This document shows positions 55,181 to 64,000 of a DNA stretch of 64,000 nucleotides, piece after piece (the stretch's first letter is position 1; each line of letters opens with the position of its first letter). Position numbers and translations under genes: made by a program. Source of the stretch: Cladosporium sp. IMV 00045 (lineage: Eukaryota > Ascomycota > Dothideomycetes > Cladosporiales > Cladosporiaceae); NCBI GenBank assembly GCA_001931905.2, contig MSJI02000375.1, positions 1 to 64,000 on the forward strand, written 5' to 3'. A model generated the notes under the pieces. The model had not been told where the DNA came from, ran no database searches, and saw only the letters and a program-made list of their open reading frames with translations.

Positions 55181-58016
55181 GCTCAGTAGTCTGGAATCGT
55201 ATGAAGCTTGGTAACCGTCTAGAGTGTCGTAAATGCAAAGATGTGAATAGTGGCCGTCCGTAAGAAAGTCGAGCAAAGAGGTACCAATGCTAAGCTGTCA
55301 AGGAAAGCTAGAGGATGAGGGTGGCCTGGACGGAAGAAGTCGAGGCGCGGCGAAGATGCTGCGAGATGGTCTTGTTCCGAAGGATAGGCACCGAGATTAG
55401 GCTGCTGCGCCGAAGCAAGTGGCGGGAAGCAGGGTAGCAGATTATGAAATTAGAAGAGTTGCTTGGTCTTTGAAGGAAGCTGTTCCTAGCCGAGCGCCAA
55501 GGATTGATATGCTCTTTGTTTTAGTAAATACACCGCTGGGGTATACCGAGTCCGAGCTCTTTGTTGTAGCTGATAGTAGTGGGTTGCAAGCTTTTGTCCA
55601 AGTGGAAGCACGCGAATAAAGAGGTGGCGCTGAGAGAGCAAGCTCTTGACAGTGCGGTCGCGGGTGATGTGTGGTGGGAGAGCGACGAAGCAAAGCAGGC
55701 TTGGTTGATGATGAGGAGGGCAGTCAACGTGAACACTGCGAGGCGACGAGAGACAATGAGGCCGAGCTCGCTGTCGAAGGGTGGCGGTAGTGGTGGTGGT
55801 AGAGGAGTAGTGGCGGTGGTGTTGGAGCCAATGGGTCCTGATGCTCGAGGCGAATTAAAGCACAGATTGTGTGGATGCGTGCGTGTAAGGCGACAGGGCG
55901 GGCAACGGGCGCGCAGCGGGAGATGGAGTGTGGAAAAAAACAAACGGATGGATCCGGATCGCGCGAAGAATGCCAGAAAGAACGATGGTTGTCGAAACTG
56001 ATGATGCTGTGCGATGGACAGGACGACGGCGGAGAGAGGGAGAGAGGGGAGGTGGTAGGAGGAGTAAGTGTGCGTGTGTGATGTGAGGAGAGCAAGTAGG
56101 AGAGGTAAGAGGTCAGAGGCAGTAGTTGCGTGGGCGATGGAAACTAGTGCTGGGACTAGCACGCGCAGTAGTAGTGCAAGCGACAAGCAAACAGCAGGGC
56201 GCCAGTGAAAATTGGGGGGGGGAAGGGGCCAGGGCAGGGCAGAGGGCAGAGTGAGAGGGCAGAGGGCAGAGGGCAGAACAGCAGCAGCAGCAGCAGAGCC
56301 AACGAGAGTCTACTCAGCCTAGCGAGTGTCTAGCGAGCTTCTGGGCCTGGGCGGGAACACCAGATGGGAAAAGACGAACAAAGGGGTTGGACAGATGCTC
56401 ACAAGTGATTGGGCAGAGTTGGCGCGCGGGCGTGAAAGGTGGAGGCCGTTTGGCAGGTCACTCTCTGGCCGTCTATTATAATTGGATCTCCTCCGGCAGG
56501 GCTGTTGACGTGAAAGTATGCAGCCTGCCTTGACTTTCCGCGCGTGTGGGAGGCATGCAATAATAATATGCACGCACATATGAAGAAGCACTCGTCGTGT
56601 TGGTACCTTCAAACCTAGCAGCGTCATGGACCTCTGCTGCCACCGACCCAACCCGCATGCCAGAACAATGTGACGAACCATGCCCAAATCCAGCCATAGT
56701 TCGGTTCCATGTCCAACCCAAGGATTGGGCGGTCTACCTCGAATTTTCACCAACGCAGTAGTCTATCCAGACGTGGCTCTCTGCGCCCCCTGAATCATTC
56801 GTTAGTTACTAGGGAGAGACAGATTCAGCAGTGCTCTCCATCAACCCCTGCACCGCCCGAGCCAGACTGCAATCCCTTCTCCACCACAGCTACAGACTTG
56901 ACAGACAAACACAGCAAAATAGATCCACCAAGCCTGCCGCTCGACCCACGACTTGCTGTCTGCACACTCGCTGGCATGCTTGCCTTTTGCATATGCCGTT
57001 CGCCAAATCTCCATACTACTGTTTTCCAATGTGGACTTGCTAGCCCTCTATCCTGCATGTCGCCACGCACGCCTGGCTGCGGAACCACAGAACCACTTCT
57101 TCGGTTTCGGCATCAAAGCAGCGCGAGCGCCTCTGCCACCTCATGAAGAAAAATCCAATCCACAGACACCCGCTGCGCCCGAACCAGCCAACCTTGTCCA
57201 CTCCGTCTCCCTGCAGTAGCGGCCGCCCGCGGGAGAATTCCATTCGACTCTTCTTGTTGGCGTTCTGAATCCCACACCTCACGTGGGTCTTCTTGGAGTG
57301 TGATGAACGAGGCCCTTCGATCGTAATTCAATTGCGTGTTCTGGATTATCTGCCTGGAAGAAGCAGAACTCCGTCTCCCCGACTTCCGACTCTCGTGAAC
57401 CTTGCCTCGTGCCCGCATCCGCCAGCTTTGTCTCATCAATGATCACGTCCAAGCGCGCCTTGCAGATGCTGAAACTCGCTTGTCTTGTCTCACAAGGTCT
57501 CGAGCCCCCGGATCCCCCCCGGTTGATCATGCAGACATCGCATATCGTTATTGGGATCTGTGGGAACAATATTGAATGCATTGGTCTTTACGAGATCCTT
57601 TACGAGGGTTTGTTGTTTCCGGCTTTTTGGGATGAGAGTTGGGTGCTTTCCGCTACGGCCGACGACCATCTCCTGAATTGGTCCTCGTCAACTATATGTC
57701 TGTGGTTTGTTACTGAGCTGAAGGTAGGCTTGCAATGATCGTTGTCATTGGGCTGCTCATCTGTCCTCAAGCATACCACGGTCGTCACAGAATTTACCAC
57801 CCCGGCGAACGTGGCTCTACAAATTCATACAGCTTTTAGAAGAACGACGCTTTCCTCTTATCGTCATGTACGTTGTCATTCGTTAACGTTTAGCCCGGAA
57901 AAGAGTGCGGCCATGTCGTTCAAGATCAACCATCACTCGACATCAACATCATCATCCTCAGAAGGAGCAAAACACAAAAGACATCTCATGTCAGAAAACA
58001 CATCCATCCACCCCGT
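55181..58016. other. Long upstream region of the glutamine-rich gene
   Basis: 2.8 kb without a supported gene. From about 55700 to 56300 the minus strand is strongly pyrimidine-rich, as in long fungal 5' leaders; open frames within it (for example 55521-56186, minus) read as serine/leucine/proline-rich low complexity and are more likely leader than protein. It also carries the repeat at 56214-56296. The part from 57900 to 58016 is the 3' UTR of the next gene. Confidence 0.5.
56214..56296 (+). repeat. G-rich minisatellite with G-run and CAG repeat
   Basis: Nine G in a row at 56214-56222, followed by AAGGGG, CAGGG, several GGGCAGA units (about 56229-56277) and six CAG triplets ending at 56296. 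The repeated runs of three or more G separated by short loops fit a possible G-quadruplex. It lies about 1 kb upstream of the glutamine-rich gene start. Confidence 0.75.
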
Positions 58017-59254
58017 CTAAGTCTCCCCCTCAAAAGGCGTCTCATAAGGCCTCTCCGCCCTCGGCGTCAGCCTCGCCAAATGCCTTCTCTGCCCATCCGT
58101 CCAGTCAAGAATAGCAGTCTGCTCGCAAGAATAATAAGTCAGCACTCTGTCCCAGCACACGACACGAGACCACACCCTTCTAGAAGAAGACTTACATGCG
58201 CAGTCACCCTGTTATCCCAAACAATCACTGAATCCTTCTCCCACTTCAGCCTTGCCTGCAAATCCGCCCCGAGCGCAATATGCTGATACAGGAAATTGAG
58301 CAAATAATCGCTCTCCTCCTTCTTCAACCCCATGATCCTCCGCGTGAACTGCGGGTTGACGAAAAGCGCCTTCTCGCCGGTGACAGGGTGCGTGCGCACG
58401 AGCGGGTGGACGGTGGCGATGGGCTCGCGCCGCACGATGGAACCTCTCGCCAGAGCGGCGGCCGCTTGCTCGTGTCCGGAGTGCACTGCTGACAGGCCGT
58501 GCAGGCGTCGGCGGAACGCGGGGCTGAGGCGCTGGTAGGCTACGGCTAGGTTGGCGAAGAGCGTGTCGCCGCCTGCCGTTGGGCCGTCTAGGAGGTACAG
58601 GAAGGTCGTGCCGGGCGGTTGTTGCTCGTACGTTACGTCCGAATGCCATGTGATAGAATTAGTCCTGTCCTCAAAATAATCGGCTGCCGTCGTGTCCGCC
58701 GCCGAGCGGTGCACGATGTGGACTTTGGGAAAGCCCTTGGGCGCCCCGGAAGCCGGGTGGATGTGCGATGGGCCAAAGTACTCGGCGAAGTCGAGGGCAT
58801 CCTGGATGGGCAGGTCGGCGAAGTCCTGGGCGCGGAAAGCGACGACTTTCTTTCGCGCGACGAAAAGCGCCAGCTCGTCTTTGCCTGCTTGCGAGAGTTG
58901 GGAGAGTTGCACGCCGCGCACCTCGGCGCCGATGTTGGCCGTGACGTCTTGCACTGAGGAGGCGCCGGCGAGGAGGTTGGGGAAGGCTGGGTCGGCGTCG
59001 TGGCCGTGTTCGATTGCGTCGAAGGGCTCGTAGGGTGGGTATTTGACGTCGTCCCAGTAGGGGAGGTATTTGGGGTGGCGGGCGGGGGCGTGGCCGTCGG
59101 TGCCGTTGATTTCGGCTTCGTAGTTGGTTGTTTTGGCGCCTTGCGCGAATGCTTCTTTGGATCCTCCGTTTTGGAGCTTGTCTTTGGAGTAGATCTCTTT
59201 CGCTTTGGCGTCTTCCCTTCCGCTGGGGAGGGGGTCGATTAGTGCCGGTGCCAT
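58017..59254 (-). CDS. Fe(II)/2-oxoglutarate dioxygenase, TauD/JLP1 family
   Basis: Two exons, 58196-59254 and 58017-58118, joined in phase 0 across a 77-base intron (donor GTAAGT, acceptor GCAG); 386 residues. Splicing gives VTAH-TAILDW, closing the active site. The iron ligands are H and D in ITWHSDVTYE, and the distal H comes in WDNR-x-TAH. The 2-oxoglutarate arginine falls in the LTPRAERP-type C-terminal strand. Members cleave taurine or other sulfonates, or act on related herbicide-like or amino-acid substrates; the yeast member is Jlp1. A 100-residue hydrophilic N-terminal extension with ARHPKYLPYWD is typical of the fungal type. It starts head to head with a second, related gene over 1.5 kb. 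Confidence 0.9.
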
Positions 59255-60760
59255 TGTGATGAGCGTGTGCTATGTATGCTGTTCAGGTAGGGCAGACTAG
59301 AAAATAAACGAAGTCTAGTCAAGTGAAGTCAAGTGAAGCGAGGTCAATTGAGGTTAAGTCAAGTGAAGTTAAGCGAGGTCAAGTCAAGTGAAGTCAACCC
59401 CCAAAACCAAAAGCCATCCCGCAACGAGACACCAGCAAAGATATAAACACCTCAACCGGCAAGACGGCAACACATCCCAATCGCGCCATATCGATCAGCG
59501 ATAAACATCCCCTCACCTCATCCCAACCCAAGACCTCCTCAACTAGTACCGTTACAATGCCACGCCCCCCTCCCACACCAGTGGCCCAAAGCAGCATGCG
59601 AAATCCGCAATCGTCAATCACGACATTGGGCGGGGACAATCGACTTGCCACGCGAGTGGCACACGGCTGCAGAATGAGCGGGGATATCTTTGTTCCCACG
59701 CGTCTCGTAAAGCACACACTAGATAGATGTCGGCAGGCGCAAGATCTCGCACTCCAGATCAAGTCGCCGCGGGTGCGCTCATTCGAGGAGAGCTTCACGT
59801 CCCCAGCTGTCACGCCATGTAGCGTGCTTTGCGCTAGGGATGGGGGATGGACGAGGGATGATGTCTCGTTCTGGGCGTTGGGGATGTTTTCGTGCAACAG
59901 GATCGTTTTCTTGTGGATGTTGTGATACCCTTTGAGTTAGATCGATTGTTGTGCTCGTAGGTCGCTCAGTTGTCCGGTGTCGGAGGTGTGGTGCTGTACT
60001 GAAGCATGGCTGACGCTGATGGAGTTTGACCACTGAGAGACGCTACACGTACCTGGATGCTTTATTGACTTCACATGGAAGAATTAAACGCTTTTTGATT
60101 TGGACAGATCTGCTTATATGATGATTCGATTTCCAAAGGGCATTCGTGCTTCCAGATAGCCGGCTTGAGGGTCTGTTTTTCTGGTTTTATTGAGCCTTGA
60201 ACGGCGGTTGCTTCAAACATTTGTAAGTACAGGATACAAATGTTATACATTTAGTTGTTTCTCTCTGTCTATCAAAGACACCATAGAACTCACGCATTTC
60301 TGTTTCTTCAATGTAATGTCAGCGGCTTGAAGTACCGTCACTTTATAGGCAAATATCATTCTTGGGATGCAACAAATCATGTAAGCCTCCTGTTCTGGAT
60401 CATCACGAAATCGTTCACACGGACAATTTTTCAAAACTGAATGACAGTCAAAGACCCGAAAACCTTCACTCGATTGACTCACCGCCGTATGAATTTGAGA
60501 AGTGAGCACTTATCAAAACGCCACTTCCGTCCGAACGTTTCATTCGCTGATGAGGTGCTCGGATTGCGTGATATGGTGCATTGATAGCTAACAAAGGCGA
60601 CACGCACGCGGGGCAGCGGGGCTAAAGGAAGACATATAAACATCAATGGCTTCAGTAACTCATTGAAATATCGCAGAGTCCAAATCTATTCAATCAATAC
60701 CCTGAGATCAAGGCAGCATTCGACCGCTCGATCGATCAAAGATCGTAACCCCCAGCAAGT
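59255..60760. other. Divergent promoter region of two dioxygenase genes
   Basis: 1.5 kb between two related dioxygenase genes that point away from each other. It contains the minisatellite at 59310-59397 close to the first gene's start. Short open frames (for example 59394-59897, minus) have no support. Confidence 0.5.
59310..59397. repeat. AAGTCAAGTG-type minisatellite
   Basis: About nine degenerate copies of a ten-base unit close to AAGTCAAGTG, with variants such as AGGTCAATTG and AAGTTAAGCG. It sits 56 to 143 bases upstream of the ATG of the TauD-type gene, so it is in the promoter or leader. Confidence 0.85.
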
Positions 60761-61996
60761 ATGGCACCAGGAATCATCTCTGATGATCCGGCTCAAAACG
60801 AAGGCGTTGCCATCAGAGCCAAAGGTCAGAAATCATATCCAGAGCCTCTACAACTCACAGGCGCTTTGGATGATTCGGATTTGAAGAGGCCACACCGGCC
60901 ATCGGTCGCGAATACAAATCGGTCAACATCGTTGACGACATCCTCAATGCGGAGAACGCAGAGGGTAAGCTCAGAGATCTCGCGATCACCAGTACGTCAA
61001 CCCAATGATCGCACATGAAAACTCAGAAGACAAAACTAACGATCCCTCCAGTCTCTCAACGCGGCGTAGTCGTCTTCCGCTCCCAAGACAACCTGACCGA
61101 CGACCAACAAAAAGACCTCGTCCATCGCCTCGGCCTCGCCGGCGGCAAACCCACCGACTCTACCCTACACGTTCATCCGGTTCTGAACAACACCTCAGAA
61201 TTCGGCGTTGGCGACGCGGAAGTCTCACACATCAGCTCTCTCGCGTACAAGAAATTGTTCGGGTACCAGACGAAGCGGGAGAAGCGCAAACTCGGCGCAG
61301 CAGAATGGCACAGCGACATCCAATTCGAGCCGAAGCCTGCGGACTACACCTCACTTCGCTTGACGCAGCTGCCCAGCACGGGTGGAGATACTCTGTGGGC
61401 GTCAGGGTACGAGTTGTACGATCGCTTTTCAGAGCCATACCGCAAGTTCCTGGAAAGTCTGACGGCCACATATATCGGCGACGGATTCACCAAAGCTGCC
61501 GCTGCGGATCCGGACAACGTGATTGTTCATGAAGGACCTCGAGGTGCGCCGGAGAATGTTGGCACGCATCTGTCGGCTGTTCATCCTGTTGTTCGGACGA
61601 ATCCGGTGACGGGCTGGAAGAGCATCTATGCTATCGGTTCGTTCCCGAAGTATATCAATGAACTGGAAGAGGAGGAATCAAGTGAGCTGCTTGAATTGCT
61701 CAAGAGGAGGATTCTTGATAATCATGATCTGGTTGTCAGGTTCAAGTGGCGGAATGAGAATGATATCGGTAAGCCCATGAATGAATCGAGAGTTTGAACA
61801 ATCACTAACATGTTTATCAGCGATCTGGGATAACCGCAGCGCATTTCACACCGCAACCAACGATTACGATGGGTTGGGCGAACGGTTCGGGCATCGAACG
61901 GTTGGTATCGGGGAAGCCCCTTATCTGGACGCCAACAGCAATTCACGAACGGAGGAGCTGGCGAGGAAGGCGCATGAAAAGGCACAGGCAGCCTGA
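60761..61996 (+). pseudogene. Fe(II)/2-oxoglutarate dioxygenase, TauD family, with frameshift
   Basis: Three exons can be followed: 60761-60991, 61052-61768, 61821-61996. They encode about 374 residues if the frame is corrected. The first exon opens MAPGIISDDPAQNEG and reads QLTGALDDSD, then continues in a different frame as EEATPAIGREYK at about 60883; the break lies near the TTT at 60880-60882 and looks like loss of one base. Downstream the introns keep a good frame: iron ligands WHSDIQFE, then IWDNRSAFHT with the distal H, and SAVHPVV. It resembles the fungal alpha-ketoglutarate-dependent taurine dioxygenase type. It may be a real pseudogene or a sequencing error. Sequence elsewhere is intact, with no other stop, so an error or very recent loss is more likely than old decay. 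Confidence 0.75.
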
Positions 61997-62569
61997 GAAA
62001 GCGAAACATGCTACGCCCAGTTAGTATACAGAGGCCAATAATACATCACCGATCAATTACGACATACAATGTCAAATGACCATCTGACCGGACTTAGACT
62101 TTTCGGTCCATCTCATTGACAAGATCCGAAAAATTGTGACTGGAGCAGAGTATAGCACCCTCAGAGTCAAACGCCCACCAGGAGACTCTTGACGGGCGTT
62201 CTTGCGAGAAATGATCTTTAGGAGAGCAAAATGGCAGGTCATTCATAATATAGAAGTGAATTCACACATGCGCTTCCAGAATTGTAAACAAAACTGTCAT
62301 TGGCATATCATATTTCAACAAATCTGGAGATTCAAGACATCCAAACATCGATGACCACTGATTGACAAAAGATTGGGAAAGAAGAAAACCATTTTGCTCA
62401 TCTCGAAAGTGATGGGTGTAACGAATAGGAGGGGATTGATTGATCTACCCCGGAGGCCGCGGTCACAAAAGCCGATAATCCCCGGCGCGCGTAAAAGTGA
62501 AGCTCTCCCCTCGCATCTTGAGCAACCAGCCAGCCATTGCGACACCGTCAACACAGCAAATCTCACAAC
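61997..62569. other. Intergenic region
   Basis: 573 bases between the dioxygenase stop and the PIG-F start, both on plus. The central part is AT-rich. It holds a 3' UTR and a promoter; nothing else is recognised. Confidence 0.5.
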
Positions 62570-63374
62570 ATGAGCGCCGCAACGAACATCAAGCCTGTGC
62601 CGGCTTCAAAGCCTACAACAACAACGACACCGCATTTGAAGCCAACCGAAATCCTCCACGACGACTATGCCTTCCTGGCCGCGAACCTGTACCCTGCCAT
62701 TCTCTTGGCTGGTCTCGCGCTGAGCTTCAACCGTCTAGTCGAAGACCCCGTCTCGACCCTGTCAAAATCGGCGCCTATTGTCATCATCCTCCAGATCTTC
62801 TACTGCTTCCTGTGCCTTCCGTCCACTGGCCAGGCTCCTCCGCCACCAAAGAACAAATGGGGGAAGAAGCCAGCCAGGTCTTCCCAAGACTTTGGAGCTA
62901 AGGCGGTTGTACGCATACCCTTAGAACGACACAAGACGTGAAAGATCACAAAAACTGACCAACTTCCAGCCCGCATTCCTCTCCCTCATCCTGACCATCA
63001 CCCTTACCGTCCCCACGGTCTTCATCCTGGTAATCTTCTTCGGCGCGCCTCTGACGACCCACCAAGCCCACACGGTTCTCGTATCCGTCCACCTCGGTCT
63101 CCTCGTCACACCGCAACTCTTCTACGTCTACGGTCTGGATGTGCGAGTATGGATGCAGGCTGCCAGCCTGCAGCTGCCCTTGGACGAGGTCTACGGCATG
63201 AGCTTGGGCGCAATCGTCGGTGCGTGGTTGGGCGCGGTGCCTATCCCGCTTGACTGGGACAGGGAGTGGCAGAAGTGGCCCGTCACTATTGTCGTGGGTC
63301 TCTACACTGGCGCTGTTGTGGGCAAGCTTTTGGGTGCTTATGTGGTCAAGGGGGTCAGGGTCAAGATCAACTGA
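62570..63374 (+). CDS. gpi11: GPI-anchor synthesis subunit PIG-F/Gpi11
   Basis: Two exons, 62570-62908 and 62970-63374 (61-base intron, phase 0); 247 residues from MSAATNIKPVP. Six hydrophobic segments are expected: PAILLAGLALSF, IVIILQIFYCFL, then after the intron LSLILTITLTVP, VLVSVHLGLLVT, MSLGAIVGAWLGAV and IVVGLYTGAVVG. The second half shows the family signature AVPIPLDWDREWQKWPVTI. PIG-F/Gpi11 binds and stabilises the ethanolamine phosphate transferases (PIG-O, PIG-G) that add the second and third ethanolamine phosphates to the GPI anchor in the ER. A polar loop with PPPPKNKWGKKP lies in the middle. The length is normal for the fungal proteins. Confidence 0.92.
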
Positions 63375-64000
63375 AAAGAGAATGAAAGCGCGAGAGATAC
63401 TGGTAATTCGAGGAACAGGAATTTGGACTCGAGGCTTGGTGAGCGAATCAGCGTGCGCTACGACTCCAAAAGACCTGCCTCAAAAGCACCAGTAAGACTG
63501 GACAGAAGGACCGACGCCGACCGCCCACGAAAGCGCACCACACGCCCCACAAGGCCAAGATCAAAGCCAACAAAGCCATCCGCGATGCTGGAGGATACAT
63601 GGAAGACGACGTTTCAAGACTCCTAAAGAGTCACCAGGAGATTAGTCGAACCAGTGCGTGTGGGAATCTAACCGCAAAGTACATCAAATCTCGCAAGGAT
63701 CTTCGACAACCTCAACAAGAAAACGAATAACAAAATCTATACAGAGAGTTCTGGAAGCTATCGACAGAACGGTGAAACACATCGTTTGCATCGATCCCAA
63801 GGGCCATAATTAGGCGACCAAAAAAATGTTATCTAGGCTCATCAACAACAGAGTATCGACTATAGAAAGATCACGGCAACCGGTACTGCATACCAACTTC
63901 TGACTAGCCTCACATACATCAAGCCAGACAGCATCAGTCTACAACTGGACGAAAGTTACCATACTAGCCGCATGCAAGCTGTCGTAAGCGCTCGTTAAAT
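63375..64000. other. Right-edge intergenic sequence
   Basis: 626 bases after the PIG-F stop to the window end. It is mixed composition without supported coding potential; probably 3' UTR and unrelated intergenic DNA. Confidence 0.5.

Noticed and set aside
54242..55189. Plus-strand 315-codon frame inside the glutamine-rich gene
   Set aside because: Antisense shadow; the minus-strand frame shows synonymous-only change between copies in the stretch compared, so the minus strand is the coding one.
55521..56186. 221-codon minus frame upstream of the glutamine-rich gene
   Set aside because: Low-complexity product of a pyrimidine-rich strand; more likely leader or promoter.

Overview
The window is nuclear DNA of a filamentous ascomycete (Pezizomycotina). 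Short GT-AG introns of 44 to 131 bases, gene-dense layout, and the gene set (rhodopsin-fold membrane protein, HET-ankyrin protein, SREBP with a bHLH tyrosine, GH3 beta-glucosidase, nickel urease, VASt-type lipid transporter) fit a Dothideomycetes-like fungus, but genus cannot be fixed from the sequence alone. One assembly gap of 21 N lies at 48855-48875. No rRNA, tRNA, transposon or CRISPR was recognised.

Layout. 1-9038: 3' end of an MFS sugar transporter, a rhodopsin-domain membrane protein, an unknown protein, an RTG2-like Ppx/GppA protein and an HMG-box protein. 9488-22422: urease, a HET-domain/ankyrin protein, a secreted GH3 beta-glucosidase and a mitochondrial m-AAA protease. 22819-36637: a Sip3/LAM-type BAR-PH-GRAM-VASt protein, a small secreted protein, the NDUFAF5-like complex I assembly factor, an unknown 835-residue protein, the lysine methyltransferase EFM4, an Smr-domain protein ending in a CaaX box, and a glyoxalase-fold (extradiol dioxygenase-like) protein. 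37178-43304: an SREBP-type regulator, an AhpC/TSA-like redox protein and mitoribosomal protein mS38. 53609-63374: a glutamine-rich protein, two divergently placed 2-oxoglutarate/Fe(II) dioxygenases (one carrying a frameshift) and the GPI-anchor subunit PIG-F/Gpi11.

The most unusual part is 43125-54654. The segment from the 3' end of mS38 to the inside of the glutamine-rich gene occurs twice, about 5.75 kb each, and the two copies meet at the N gap. Each copy carries one three-exon gene for a protein with two BTB domains, each followed by a C-x2-H-x-H-x5-C motif. The flanking coding sequences are identical (mS38) or changed almost only at synonymous sites (glutamine-rich protein), but the dual-BTB proteins differ at many residues. 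This is either a tandem duplication with fast-evolving BTB genes, or two divergent haplotypes joined end to end by the scaffolder. The second reading would make the dual-BTB gene a highly polymorphic locus, as expected for recognition genes.

The remaining genes look like ordinary housekeeping or accessory loci. Mitochondrial functions recur (m-AAA protease, NDUFAF5, mS38, RTG2-type retrograde signalling), and sterol or hypoxia functions are represented by SREBP and the LAM-type protein, but no clustered pathway is evident.
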